Positions 53,828-62,761 of a stretch of 64,000 nucleotides of DNA are shown in pieces. A program made the position numbers and the translations under genes. The DNA is from Gymnodinialimonas sp. 202GB13-11 (lineage in GTDB: Bacteria; Pseudomonadota; Alphaproteobacteria; Rhodobacterales; Rhodobacteraceae): NCBI RefSeq assembly GCF_040932485.1, contig NZ_JBFRBH010000001.1:806001-870000 (forward strand). Direction: 5' to 3'. How positions within the stretch are numbered: position 1 is the first letter of the stretch; each line of letters starts with the position of its first letter. The notes under the pieces are model-generated. The model saw nothing but the letters and a program-made list of their open reading frames with translations. It was not told where the DNA came from and searched no databases.

Positions 53828-53847
53828 GCCCCGGCACAGGCCGGGGC
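53828..53847 (-). other. Hairpin between binding-protein and permease genes
   Basis: A perfect 8-bp GC stem (GCCCCGGC/GCCGGGGC) with a 4-base loop lies 8 bases after the binding-protein stop, with no T tract after it. It is probably a 3' stabiliser allowing higher binding-protein than permease levels. Confidence 0.55.
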
Positions 53848-53855
53848 GCCATCCC

Positions 53856-55409
53856 TTAGTTCTCGGCGCCGACCGTCACCCAGCGCAGGATGAAGAAGTT
53901 GTCGGGTCGCTGGGTCAATTCGATCCCGTCACGCACACCCCACAGAAGCGGCTGCACGTACATGGTGTTGTAGACCGCATCGTCCTGGATGATCTGCGCG
54001 GCTTCATCCAGCATCGCCTGACGGGCGCTGTCGTCGATCTCTGACTGGATCAACGGCAGCAGCTCATCAATGCGGGGATTGGAGTAGCCACCGAAGTTCC
54101 AAGTGCCCAAACGCTCGCCATTGGTGTGGACAAGGAAGCGGATCGGATGCTCGGCGTCAAAGGTGCCGGGCGACCAGCCAAGCAGGTACATGTCGAAATT
54201 GTCTTCACGCAGTTCCGGCCAGTAGTTCGATACCGGCATCGCATCGAGCGTTGCGTTCAGCCCGACCTGCGCCAGCATCGCGACGATGGCCTGACACACG
54301 GCTTCATCATTCAGGTAGCGGTCATTGGGGCAGGAAAGCGTGAAGTTCGCGCCGTCAGCGCCGGCCTCGGCAATCAGCGAACGGGCAAGGTCCGGGTCAT
54401 AGGCCGGACGCTCGGACGCGGCCTCGGAATAGCCGCGCATGGCAGGGCTGACGAGCTGGCTCGCCTCTTCCGCCACGCCGCCCATGATGGCCTGCAAGAT
54501 CGCGGGCACGTTCACAGCGTGGCCCACGGCCTGACGTACGCGGACATCGGCGAAGATGTTCGGATCACCGTTCAGCAGCGTCTCATGGTCATGGGCATAG
54601 CCCAACATGATGACGCGGGCCTCGATGCCATCCAGCACGTAGACTCCATCTGCATCGTTGACTCGTGCGGCGTCCTGCACCGGCACCGGGTCGATTAGGT
54701 CGATGTCACCGGACAGAAGCGCGGCCACGGCGGTGGCGGAGTTCTGGATCGGTGTGAAGATGGCTTCGGTCACATTATGCTCGACCTCACCCCACCAGCC
54801 GTCAAACGGCACAAGGACTGTCTCTAGATCAGGCTGGCGCGATTGGACCATGAAGGCACCGGTGCCATTCACGTTGCGGGTCGCAAAGTTCTCTGCGTCG
54901 CGGGCCGGGCGATCTGCACCGTTTTCAGCCGCCCAACCGCTGTCCATGATCATCCAATTGGCGATGCTGTCGGGAAAAATTGGTTGCGGAGAGGAGGTCA
55001 GGATATCGACTGTGAACTCGTCCACCACAACAACGTCCGACACTGGGGCGAACCAGCTGCTGACGTCGCTGTCCTCAGAGCTTGCACGCTCATAGCTGAA
55101 GAGCACGTCTTCGGCCGAGAACGCTTCGCCGCCGTGGAACGTCACACCTTCGCGCAGGTTGAACCGCCAGCCTGCGCCGTCGGGCAGAGGCTCCCAGCTT
55201 TCTGCCAGAGCGCCTTCGATGGACATGTCGCGGCCTCTGCGGACGAGGCCTTCATAGACGTTGTTCAGAAAACCAAGAACAGGCGCAGATGAGACCGCGT
55301 GCGGGTCCATTGTCTGCGGGTCGGTTGTTGCCGCCCAACGGAAGGTTTCGGACTGCGCCGGAAGGGCAGTGGCAAGCGCCAAGGCGCTGGCGACGAGATA
55401 GCGGTTCAT
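53856..55409 (-). CDS. ABC transporter substrate-binding protein, family 5 (second importer)
   Basis: 517 residues from the ATG at 55409 (GGGGAGAG upstream). Signal peptide ends near LPAQS-ET. Blocks include TTDPQTMDPHAVSSAPVLGF, LREGVTFHGGEAFSAEDVLFS, VNGTGAFMVQSRQ, VRQAVGHAVNVPAILQAIM and LSCPNDRYLNDEAVCQAIVAM. The last block is shared with the orphan binding protein at 60153, showing close paralogy. Divergent from pnuC. Confidence 0.93.
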   Translation of the reverse strand: MNRYLVASALALATALPAQSETFRWAATTDPQTMDPHAVSSAPVLGFLNNVYEGLVRRGRDMSIEGALAESWEPLPDGAGWRFNLREGVTFHGGEAFSAEDVLFSYERASSEDSDVSSWFAPVSDVVVVDEFTVDILTSSPQPIFPDSIANWMIMDSGWAAENGADRPARDAENFATRNVNGTGAFMVQSRQPDLETVLVPFDGWWGEVEHNVTEAIFTPIQNSATAVAALLSGDIDLIDPVPVQDAARVNDADGVYVLDGIEARVIMLGYAHDHETLLNGDPNIFADVRVRQAVGHAVNVPAILQAIMGGVAEEASQLVSPAMRGYSEAASERPAYDPDLARSLIAEAGADGANFTLSCPNDRYLNDEAVCQAIVAMLAQVGLNATLDAMPVSNYWPELREDNFDMYLLGWSPGTFDAEHPIRFLVHTNGERLGTWNFGGYSNPRIDELLPLIQSEIDDSARQAMLDEAAQIIQDDAVYNTMYVQPLLWGVRDGIELTQRPDNFFILRWVTVGAEN

Positions 55410-55595
55410 GAAGTCTCTCCCCAGAGTGTATCGTTGCGCGCGACCCGGTCCGCCGCTTGGGGCCGAAGGGTGGCCCATCCCGGACTTTAGCACGAGGGGG
55501 GGAGATGTCACGAAGCCGTGAGGTGGCATCTTGTGTGCCCCGCCGCGGTCCTGCGATAACGCCACCAAAGAGGTAAAGCAGTTCGAGGCAGGCAG

Positions 55596-56189
55596 ATGTT
55601 GGAGTTTTTCTGGGGCATGGTCGGTAGCCGGCCGGTTGAATGGATCGCCGTGGCGTGCGGGATCCTGAATGTCAGCCTCATCATTCGACGCTCGATCTGG
55701 AACTATCCGTTCGGTTTTGCAGTGGTGACGCTCTACTTCTTCATTTTCTGGGAATATCGCCTCTACAGCGATGCGTTGCTACAGGTCTATTTCTTCGTGA
55801 TCCAGATCTATGGACTCTACTACTGGCTTAACGGACGCGCCTCAGATGGGCGGATCAGCGTCGCGCCACTGTCTGCCGGTGTGTTCGCAGGCTATCTTGC
55901 CGCAACAGCTGTAGTCTGGGTCATCGTGGCAAGTTTGATGTCGACTTACACGGACGCGGCAGCACCGTATTGGGACGCAGCCGTGGCGGCTCTCAGTGTG
56001 ACGGCGCAGTTCTTGCTGTCCCGGCGGCACCTGCAAAGCTGGTACCTTTGGATTGCAGTCGATGTACTGGCCATTGGCCTTTTCTACACACGGGGGTTGG
56101 AGCCCACGGCGGCACTTTACGTTGTTTTCCTTGGCCTCGCGATTACCGGCCTGATCCAGTGGCGGCGGGCCGCGGCCTTGCAGGCATGA
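55596..56189 (+). CDS. pnuC: Nicotinamide riboside transporter PnuC
   Basis: 197 residues with seven hydrophobic segments; opening VEWIAVACGILNVSLIIRRSIWNYPFGFAVVTLYFFIFWEYRLYSDALLQVYFFV is broken here into the PnuC blocks WNYPFG, YSDALLQ and QIYGLYYW. The C-terminal pair WYLWIAVDVLAIGLFY is also typical. Imports nicotinamide riboside, phosphorylated by the coupled NadR (ATGA overlap). Confidence 0.94.
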   Translation: MLEFFWGMVGSRPVEWIAVACGILNVSLIIRRSIWNYPFGFAVVTLYFFIFWEYRLYSDALLQVYFFVIQIYGLYYWLNGRASDGRISVAPLSAGVFAGYLAATAVVWVIVASLMSTYTDAAAPYWDAAVAALSVTAQFLLSRRHLQSWYLWIAVDVLAIGLFYTRGLEPTAALYVVFLGLAITGLIQWRRAAALQA

Positions 56190-57211
56190 CGGTACACGGT
56201 TTCCTTTTGGGGAAATTCATGCCGCCCCATGCGGGCCACCTGCTGTGCGCGCAAGTCGGGCGTGCTCGGGTGGACGTGATGACGGTTCTGGTTTGCAGCC
56301 ATGATGCAGAAGCTATCGACGGGTATCTGCGGGCTGATCTGATGCGCAGCTGTCTGCCGGAGCGCGGGTTTCGCGTGATCCACATGCACCGCGACATACC
56401 GCAAGCGCCCGAAGATCACCCCGACTTCTGGCCGATCTGGCGCGCGGCCATCGCCGAACATCATCCGGAGCCGATCGACTGGGTCTTCGGCTCGGATACC
56501 TACATCCATCGCCTCGCGCAGGAGGTTGGCGCACGGGCTTTTCCGGTTGATCCCGACCGCCGCGTGGTCCCGGTGTCAGGCACGGCCATCCGCAGCGATC
56601 CGGCTGCCCATTGGTCCTATGTGCCCGGCCCCGTTCGGCCGCTCTACCAGAAACGTTTGACCATGCTGGGGGCGGAGAGCACCGGGAAAACAACGCTCTC
56701 TGAGGACTTGGCCGCCCGTACAGGTACGGTGCCAATCCCAGAATACGGCCGGGATTACGATGCGCTGTATCGGCATGGGCAGGCATGGATTGCATCGGAT
56801 TTTGAGGCGATCATGGCCGGGCACAATGCGCTTGCGAGCTGTATGGCGGAGCGGAGTGGGCCGTTAATCGTAGAAGACACCGATGAAGTGCAGACGCTCG
56901 TCTGGGCCGAGGCCCTAACAGGCGAGGCCCCGGATCAGTTGGTGGCCTGTGCCCGAGCGGCGAGCTGCGGCAAGCGTTACGTGCTTTTGGGCCATGATTT
57001 GCCGTGGATAGATGACGGGACCCGGCATTTTCCGGATCCGGAGCGCCGCGCCTGGTTCACCCAAAAGCTAGCGCATTGGTTAGACGCGTTTGATGCGGAT
57101 TGGGTAGCGGTGGAAGGCCCCGACAGAGCCGCAGCCGTCCATGCCGAGTTCGACGCGCTTAGTGCACGGTCAGCACCGAACATTCCGCGCCATGGCCGAC
57201 CTTCTGACTGA
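56186..57211 (+). CDS. nadR: NadR-like NMN adenylyltransferase / ribosylnicotinamide kinase
   Basis: 341 residues, lacking the N-terminal repressor helix-turn-helix found in enterobacterial NadR. The nucleotidyltransferase domain has GKFMPPHAGH (His15, His18) and VSGTAIRSDP (131-139); the kinase domain starts with the P-loop GAESTGKTT (162-170) and ends with a DLPWIDDGTRHF lid-like block. It converts imported nicotinamide riboside to NMN and NAD. Its 3' end overlaps the convergent universal-stress gene by 53 bases. Confidence 0.93.
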   Translation: MTVHGFLLGKFMPPHAGHLLCAQVGRARVDVMTVLVCSHDAEAIDGYLRADLMRSCLPERGFRVIHMHRDIPQAPEDHPDFWPIWRAAIAEHHPEPIDWVFGSDTYIHRLAQEVGARAFPVDPDRRVVPVSGTAIRSDPAAHWSYVPGPVRPLYQKRLTMLGAESTGKTTLSEDLAARTGTVPIPEYGRDYDALYRHGQAWIASDFEAIMAGHNALASCMAERSGPLIVEDTDEVQTLVWAEALTGEAPDQLVACARAASCGKRYVLLGHDLPWIDDGTRHFPDPERRAWFTQKLAHWLDAFDADWVAVEGPDRAAAVHAEFDALSARSAPNIPRHGRPSD

Positions 57212-57593
57212 CTGACCCCAGAAACAGGCTGGCCACGGACCCAAGCCCACGACGGCCCATGACGATAAGGTCCGCGTCGTTGAGTTTTGCTATTTTCAGA
57301 ATCGTCTCGGTTGGATCGCCTGCCAGAACGTGGGTGCTGGCGGGTGTGACGCCAGCCTCAGTCGCTTGCGCCAACGCGCTGTCCATCACCGCTTTCCCAG
57401 CCTCTTCGATCTTTTCAGCGGTTAGGGGCAATTCCACGACGGAATAACCTACGGCGACCATAGTTGTGTCGATCTGCGGCGTGTGGACCAAGTGCAGTTC
57501 GGCGTCGAAGGTCTTGGCCAATTCGCACGCCGTTGAAAGCGCGTGTTTGGCCGGGTCGGAGCCGTCGACGGGCGCAATAATGGTCTTGAACAT
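57159..57593 (-). CDS. Universal stress protein (UspA family)
   Basis: 144 residues. The alpha/beta fold opens with TIIAPVDGSDPAKHALSTA and closes with the ATP-type motif VMGRRGLGSVASLFLGSVSQKV (G-2x-G-9x-G(S/T)). Typical single-domain cytoplasmic stress protein. The 3' end is antisense to nadR over 53 bases. Confidence 0.92.
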   Translation of the reverse strand: MFKTIIAPVDGSDPAKHALSTACELAKTFDAELHLVHTPQIDTTMVAVGYSVVELPLTAEKIEEAGKAVMDSALAQATEAGVTPASTHVLAGDPTETILKIAKLNDADLIVMGRRGLGSVASLFLGSVSQKVGHGAECSVLTVH

Positions 57594-57872
57594 GGGGTGT
57601 CCTCTCCAGTCTGTCCGCGCAATGAGCTGCGCCTATAAGTTTGGCAGATGGGTGAGGGGCGCGCCTTGAGGTGGATCAAGCCGCGCGTGACTGTGCAAGG
57701 TTGCTCACGCGTGCAACGCGGCAATTTGAGAGCCCGGACTTAATGAAATCAATAGGTTAGGAGATATTATATTTCTATAATTGTAGAAGTGTTTTAGTCG
57801 GATTTTTGCTGTCCCCGACACGGTGAAAGGTAAGTTGCGCCGGGGTGAACCGGGCGCATACTCCCCGACGGC

Positions 57873-59984
57873 TCAATTGCGTTTGGACGGTTTGCGGAAC
57901 GGCTTCGCGTCGCCGCTATGGGCCCTGCGTGGCTTTCCAGTTGCCGGTTTTGAACCCTTGTTCTTCGAATTTTGACGCGGTTTGCGAACGCCCAGGGGCT
58001 CGCCGGGATTGGTAGCGCCCTTGCCGTGCTTGTGGGGCGTCTTTTCGCCCGCAGCCGCTCGCGGTTTACCCTTGGCTCCGTCGCGTTTGGGTTGGCCGGA
58101 CTTCGGCTTGCCCTGATTAGGCTTGCCTTGATCCGGTTTGCCCTTTGGGCCTTTCCCGTGACGCGCCTTCTCGGCCACGTCGGTCTCTGCCGCTGCGTGC
58201 GCCGCGGGCTTGCCCTTGGTTTTGTGGCGCTTTTTCGGGGGCTGCTCACTGGGCTCGGGGGCGCTGGATTTTGGCGCTGGTTTTGCCGGTTTGTTGGTGC
58301 GCGGCTTGCGATCCGGCTTGGGCGGCTCGGGCGCATGGGCGGCGGCGGGTGGTCCCTTGGGCGACGCGTTGAAATCGGGCAGACCCGGCAATTGGGTCAG
58401 CTTCGCGCCTTGCTCCATCTCCATGCCGCGGCCCAATTCCTGCAGCATGGCGGGGACAGCATCATTGGCTATCTCAACGAAAGTTTCCTGAAACTGCACG
58501 CGAATGGCCCCGATGGCATCTTTCGACAGGCCGGTGTTGCGGCAGAGCATGGGCAACAGCCAACGCGGTTCTGCCCGGTGTTTGCGACCCAAAGAGAGCG
58601 AGAACCACGTGCTTGGCCCGAAGTCGGCATGTTCACGACCCTTGCGCGCGGGGCGCTCACCTGGGGCGGGGACCTTGCTGAGCAGTTCAGGGGCTGAGTG
58701 ACGCTCGCGGTACAGGCGCAGGTAGGCGGCGGCGATCTGTTCGGCGGAGTGGAGGTTGAGCAGTTTCTCGGCAAAGGCGCGTTCTTCGCCGCTTGGCGCA
58801 TCGCTCCAGGACGGGTCCGCCAACATGCGTTCCTCATCACGTGCGCGCACATCCTCGGGGGAGGGAGGCGTGCCCCATGTGGCCTCCAGCTTGCCGCCTT
58901 TCAGCAGGCGTTGTGCCTTGGCGCGTTGCCGACCCGGGACGATCAGGACGGACGTACCCTTACGCCCGGCGCGGCCTGTGCGGCCCGAGCGGTGCAGGAG
59001 CGACTCCGAATTGGACGGAAGGTCGGCATGGATCACCAGCTCCAACCCAGGCAGGTCGATGCCGCGCGCGGCGACGTCCGTGGCCACGCAGACCCGCGCG
59101 CGCCCATCGCGCAGCGCTTGCAGGGCATTCGTGCGCTCAGCCTGACTAAGCTCACCCGACAGTGAGACGACGGAGAAGCCGCGGTTGGAAAACTTCGCGG
59201 CCAGTCGTGCAACCATCGAGCGTGTGTTGGCGAAGACGATGGCGGTTTGCGCCTCGTGAAAGCGCAGCAGGTTGATGATGGCCTTTTCGATGTCGGACGG
59301 GGCTACCTCCAGCGCGCTGTAGGCAATGTCAGCGTGCTGCGCATCGGCGCTGCCGATCTTGAGGCGCTTGGCGTTTTCCTTCTGATGGGTTTGCGCCAGT
59401 TTGGTGATGCCATTGGGAACCGTGGCCGAAAACAGCAACGTGCGGCGGTCTTCCGACGTTTGGTTGAGGATGAATTCAAGATCCTCGGCAAAGCCCATAT
59501 CCAGCATCTCATCGGCTTCATCGAGCACGACAGTTCGCAGATCGGACAGGTCGATGATGCCACGCATGGCGTGGTCGCGCAGCCGCCCGGGGGTGGCGAC
59601 AACGACATGGGCACCGCGTTCGAGCGCGCGGCGTTCCGTGCGCGCGTCCATGCCGCCCACGGCCGATGCGGTCACGATCCCGGCCTCGGCAAACAGCCAG
59701 TCGAATTCCTGGCGCACCTGCATAGCCAGTTCGCGGGTGGGGGTGATGACCAGCGCCTGCGGTGTGGCTGCCGGGCCGAAGCGTCCGTCGCCGTCTAGAA
59801 TGTCACCCGCCATTGCCAGCCCGAAGCCCACGGTTTTGCCAGAGCCGGTTTGGGCGGAGACAAGTAGGTCGATGCCCGCCAGATCGGGGTCAGAGACCGC
59901 CTCCTGCACAGGGGTAAGGCTTTCGTAGCCTTTGTTTTTCAGCGCTGTCGATAACGTCTTCGGAACGCCCGAGAAGTCTTGCAT
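57873..59984 (-). CDS. DEAD-box RNA helicase, DbpA-like, with long basic low-complexity tail
   Basis: 703 residues. Core motifs in order: Q-motif ESLTPVQEA, AQTGSGKT, PTRELAMQ, DEAD (VLDEADEMLDMGF), SAT, and in domain 2 VFANTRS, ATDVAARGIDLP and HRSGRTGRAG. A DbpA_RBD-like RNA-binding fold (about 470-550; STWFSLSLGRKHRAEPRWLLPMLCR) follows. The last 150 residues are Lys/Pro/Gly/Ala-rich (KGKPDQGKPNQGKPKSGQPK), likely disordered RNA-binding. The DbpA fold points to 50S ribosome assembly. The AT-rich gap of 279 bases to uspA holds no gene. Confidence 0.93.
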   Translation of the reverse strand: MQDFSGVPKTLSTALKNKGYESLTPVQEAVSDPDLAGIDLLVSAQTGSGKTVGFGLAMAGDILDGDGRFGPAATPQALVITPTRELAMQVRQEFDWLFAEAGIVTASAVGGMDARTERRALERGAHVVVATPGRLRDHAMRGIIDLSDLRTVVLDEADEMLDMGFAEDLEFILNQTSEDRRTLLFSATVPNGITKLAQTHQKENAKRLKIGSADAQHADIAYSALEVAPSDIEKAIINLLRFHEAQTAIVFANTRSMVARLAAKFSNRGFSVVSLSGELSQAERTNALQALRDGRARVCVATDVAARGIDLPGLELVIHADLPSNSESLLHRSGRTGRAGRKGTSVLIVPGRQRAKAQRLLKGGKLEATWGTPPSPEDVRARDEERMLADPSWSDAPSGEERAFAEKLLNLHSAEQIAAAYLRLYRERHSAPELLSKVPAPGERPARKGREHADFGPSTWFSLSLGRKHRAEPRWLLPMLCRNTGLSKDAIGAIRVQFQETFVEIANDAVPAMLQELGRGMEMEQGAKLTQLPGLPDFNASPKGPPAAAHAPEPPKPDRKPRTNKPAKPAPKSSAPEPSEQPPKKRHKTKGKPAAHAAAETDVAEKARHGKGPKGKPDQGKPNQGKPKSGQPKRDGAKGKPRAAAGEKTPHKHGKGATNPGEPLGVRKPRQNSKNKGSKPATGKPRRAHSGDAKPFRKPSKRN

Positions 59985-60093
59985 GGGTCACCAGATGCCA
60001 GGGAAGCCGTGGCCCTAGTGGGTTTTGCAGGCGGTGTATAGCCCGCGTCGTGTATCGCTGCGGACTTTGACGCGGCGCAGACGGGGTCGAGCA

Positions 60094-60128
60094 AAGAAAA
60101 GGCCCGGCGAATTGCGTCGCCGGGCCTT
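60094..60128 (-). terminator. Intrinsic terminator after the orphan binding-protein gene
   Basis: On the minus strand AAGGCCCGGCGA/TCGCCGGGCCTT forms a 12-bp stem with a 6-base loop, followed by TTTTCTTTG. It ends the single-gene transcript 25 bases after the stop. Confidence 0.88.
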
Positions 60129-60152
60129 CCTGTTAGCTGAGATTTAACGGGA

Positions 60153-61742
60153 TCAGTTCAGTTCGAAATACTTGAACAAAACCTGATCGTCGGCATCCAC
60201 CAGCGAGGACCAGGCATCCGAGATGCCCCAGTTCAGCACCTGATTGTGGATCGGCAGATAGATCAGCTCTTCCTCGGCCATGGCGAAGAGATCGGCAATG
60301 GTGCCATTGCGCGCCTCAAGGTCCGTCTCGGACGACAGTGAGACGATCATCTCGTTCATCTCAGGGTTGTCGAAACGCGTGCCGTTCCACGAACCGCGGC
60401 CTTCGGCGCGACCGTGATAGAGGAAGTTGAAGATATACTCCGCGTCATAGGTCGGGACGCCCCAGCCGAGCAGGTAGAAGTCTGTCTCCAGATTAGCGAT
60501 CAGCGGGAAGTGCTGCGCACGGGGCAGGGCCGAGAGGTTCACGGTGATACCAAGCTGCGCGAACATGCCCACGGCGGCCTGACAGATCGCCTCGTCATTG
60601 ACGTAGCGGTCGTTGGGGCAGTCGAGCTGAATGGTGAAGCCATCAGGATAGCCGGCCTCAGCCATAAGGGCCTGTGCGGCCTCGATATCATAGGCGGGGT
60701 ATTCGTCCAGTTCAGCCGTCCATCCATTGACCGGCGGGGGCGAAAGCACACCGGCAGGTGCCGATTGGCCGCGCATCACGATTTGCTGGATTGCTTCGCG
60801 GTTGATGGCGATGTTCATCGCTTGGCGGACCAGCGGGTTCGCCAGCGGGTTTTCCCCTTCGACATCATCCAGCGTCAGGTCGTCGTCGCCCACGTTCATT
60901 CCGAAGAAGATCACCCGGTTCTGCGGGCCAGACAGAAGGCCGATGCCATCGGCGGCTTCCACACGCTCAAGGTCCTGCACCGGAACATCCTGGATGAAGT
61001 CGACCTCACCACCGAGGAATGCGGCCAAGCGCGTTGCGGGGTTCTGGATCGGCGTGAAGACGATCTGGGTGATGTCCATCGGATATTCATCCGCGCCCCA
61101 ATAGCCTTCATTGCGGTTGAGCACGGTTTCGGTGTCGGGCGTACGGCTTTCCAGTACGAAAGGCCCTGTGCCATTGACGTTGCGCGCCGCGAAAGTGTCT
61201 TCGCCGCCCGCATAGTCTTGCACGTTTTCTGAGCCATTCTCGGTCGTCCAGCCCTCATCCATCATCATGATGTTGGTCAGGTTGTTGGGCAAAAGCGGGT
61301 TGGGGCCATCGGTTTCGATCTCAACGGTGTAGTCACCGGTGGCCCGCACCTCGACGACGCCCGAGAGGAGTTCCTTGAAGTTCGAGGTTTCCTGCATGGC
61401 ACGGTTGAGGCTGAACACCACGTCGGAAGCATCAAACGTCTCCCCGCCATGGAAGGTCACGCCTTCACGGATCTGGAAGACCCAGACATTGGGGTTGTCG
61501 GCAGACGGCTCCCACGAAGTGGCAAGCGTCGGCACCATCGCGCCGGTCATGTCGTTGAGGACAAGCGGCTCATAGATCTGGTGCATGAGGGTCGTGGTCG
61601 GACCCTCGTTCTGCGAATGCGGATCAAGCGTGAGGGCTTCGGCGGCGCGTGCCCACCGAAGCGTTTCGGCGTTGAGCGTTGTGGCCGTGAGGGCAGTTGT
61701 GGCCAGAAGGGCCGCGCCAAAGGCGGCGATACGTTTTGTCAT
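60153..61742 (-). CDS. Orphan ABC substrate-binding protein, family 5
   Basis: 529 residues from the ATG at 61742 (GGGAGAAG upstream; the long upstream frame is not protein-like). Signal peptide ends near TLNA-ET. Shares TLDPHSQNEGPTTTLMHQIYEPL, REGVTFHGGETFDASDVVFS, NVNGTGPFVLESR and LDCPNDRYVNDEAICQAAVGM with the binding protein at 53856. No permease or ATPase is adjacent and it has its own terminator, so it probably works with another importer such as the one at 49.6-53.7 kb. Confidence 0.93.
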   Translation of the reverse strand: MTKRIAAFGAALLATTALTATTLNAETLRWARAAEALTLDPHSQNEGPTTTLMHQIYEPLVLNDMTGAMVPTLATSWEPSADNPNVWVFQIREGVTFHGGETFDASDVVFSLNRAMQETSNFKELLSGVVEVRATGDYTVEIETDGPNPLLPNNLTNIMMMDEGWTTENGSENVQDYAGGEDTFAARNVNGTGPFVLESRTPDTETVLNRNEGYWGADEYPMDITQIVFTPIQNPATRLAAFLGGEVDFIQDVPVQDLERVEAADGIGLLSGPQNRVIFFGMNVGDDDLTLDDVEGENPLANPLVRQAMNIAINREAIQQIVMRGQSAPAGVLSPPPVNGWTAELDEYPAYDIEAAQALMAEAGYPDGFTIQLDCPNDRYVNDEAICQAAVGMFAQLGITVNLSALPRAQHFPLIANLETDFYLLGWGVPTYDAEYIFNFLYHGRAEGRGSWNGTRFDNPEMNEMIVSLSSETDLEARNGTIADLFAMAEEELIYLPIHNQVLNWGISDAWSSLVDADDQVLFKYFELN

Positions 61743-61884
61743 TGTCTTCTCCCGGTTGGTCCCCGTGTCGGGGTCAGTCGTTGCTGATGGGCAGGAGAGT
61801 ATTGGCGGATTTCGAAATGTCCAGCGGGCTTGGCGGGCCATGGGTGGGTGATTACATCGGGGTTGGGACAATAGGGGACATGTT

Positions 61885-62316
61885 ATGGAAACGGACTTTA
61901 CGCCTTGGGCGTCGCTAGCGGGCGGTGCGATGATCGGATTGGCGGCGGTGCTGTTAATGGTTGTGGCGGGCCGCGTGATGGGAGCGACGGGCATTCTGGC
62001 CGGGGCTTTGCTGCCCACATCGCGGGACGATGGCGCGTGGCGCTGGGTGATGATTGCGGGGATGGTGACGGCACCTGCGCTTTACCTGCTGGCGACGGGC
62101 GGCTGGCCTGAGATCACGGTGCCGGTCAGCACGCCGATGTTGTTGGTCGGCGGTTTTCTGGTGGGCATTGGCGTAACCTTTGGTGGCGGCTGCACCAGCG
62201 GGCATGGCGTTTGCGGGATCGCGCGCTTCTCGGTCCGGTCGATCGTGGCGACCGGCGTGTTCATGGTGGCGTGTTTTGCGACGGTTTACGTCGTCCGGCA
62301 CGTGGTAGGGGTGTAG
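61885..62316 (+). CDS. YeeE/YedE-family half transporter (PmpA-like)
   Basis: 143 residues, four transmembrane helices. The conserved thiol motif is GVTFGGGCTSGHGVCGIARFS. Such proteins move thiosulfate or other reduced-sulfur species across the inner membrane. Pairs with the following half (4 bases apart) and the persulfide dioxygenase-like gene. Divergent from the orphan binding protein. Confidence 0.9.
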   Translation: METDFTPWASLAGGAMIGLAAVLLMVVAGRVMGATGILAGALLPTSRDDGAWRWVMIAGMVTAPALYLLATGGWPEITVPVSTPMLLVGGFLVGIGVTFGGGCTSGHGVCGIARFSVRSIVATGVFMVACFATVYVVRHVVGV

Positions 62317-62319
62317 GTC

Positions 62320-62751
62320 ATGCGGTTGGTTTTGATCTTCCCTATCGGCGCGCTGTTCGGCCTTGGCATTGTGATCTCCGGCATGGGAAACCCGGCCAAA
62401 GTCGTGAATTTCTTCGATATCGCAGGCACATGGGACCCGAGCCTGATCTTTGTGATGGGCGGCGCGCTGGCGGTCACACTGGTGGGTTATCGCGTCGCCG
62501 TCCCGCGCGAACGGCCGTTGTTTGATTCGAGCTTCCACCTGCCGATTGCGAAAAAGGTGGACCGGCGATTGATCCTCGGCGCGACCACCTTCGGTGTAGG
62601 CTGGGGCATTGCCGGGTTCTGCCCCGGTGGCGCCCTGCCGGTCCTCGGTGCGTTCGATGCGTCGGTGTGGCTGTTCACGGGCGCGCTGATTGCGGGTATT
62701 CTTGTGGCGAGGTTGGGTCCGGGCCTGCTGGCGCGGCGTGCATCTGCTTGA
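62320..62751 (+). CDS. YeeE/YedE-family half transporter (PmpB/DUF6691-like)
   Basis: 143 residues, four helices. GMGNPAKVVNFFDIAGTWDPSLIFVMGGAL and AGFCPGGALPVLG are broken here into GMGNPAKV, DIAGTWDPSL and FCPGGA, the family motifs with the conserved Cys. It likely dimerises with the preceding protein. Confidence 0.9.
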   Translation: MRLVLIFPIGALFGLGIVISGMGNPAKVVNFFDIAGTWDPSLIFVMGGALAVTLVGYRVAVPRERPLFDSSFHLPIAKKVDRRLILGATTFGVGWGIAGFCPGGALPVLGAFDASVWLFTGALIAGILVARLGPGLLARRASA

Positions 62752-62761
62752 GGAGGGTGAG

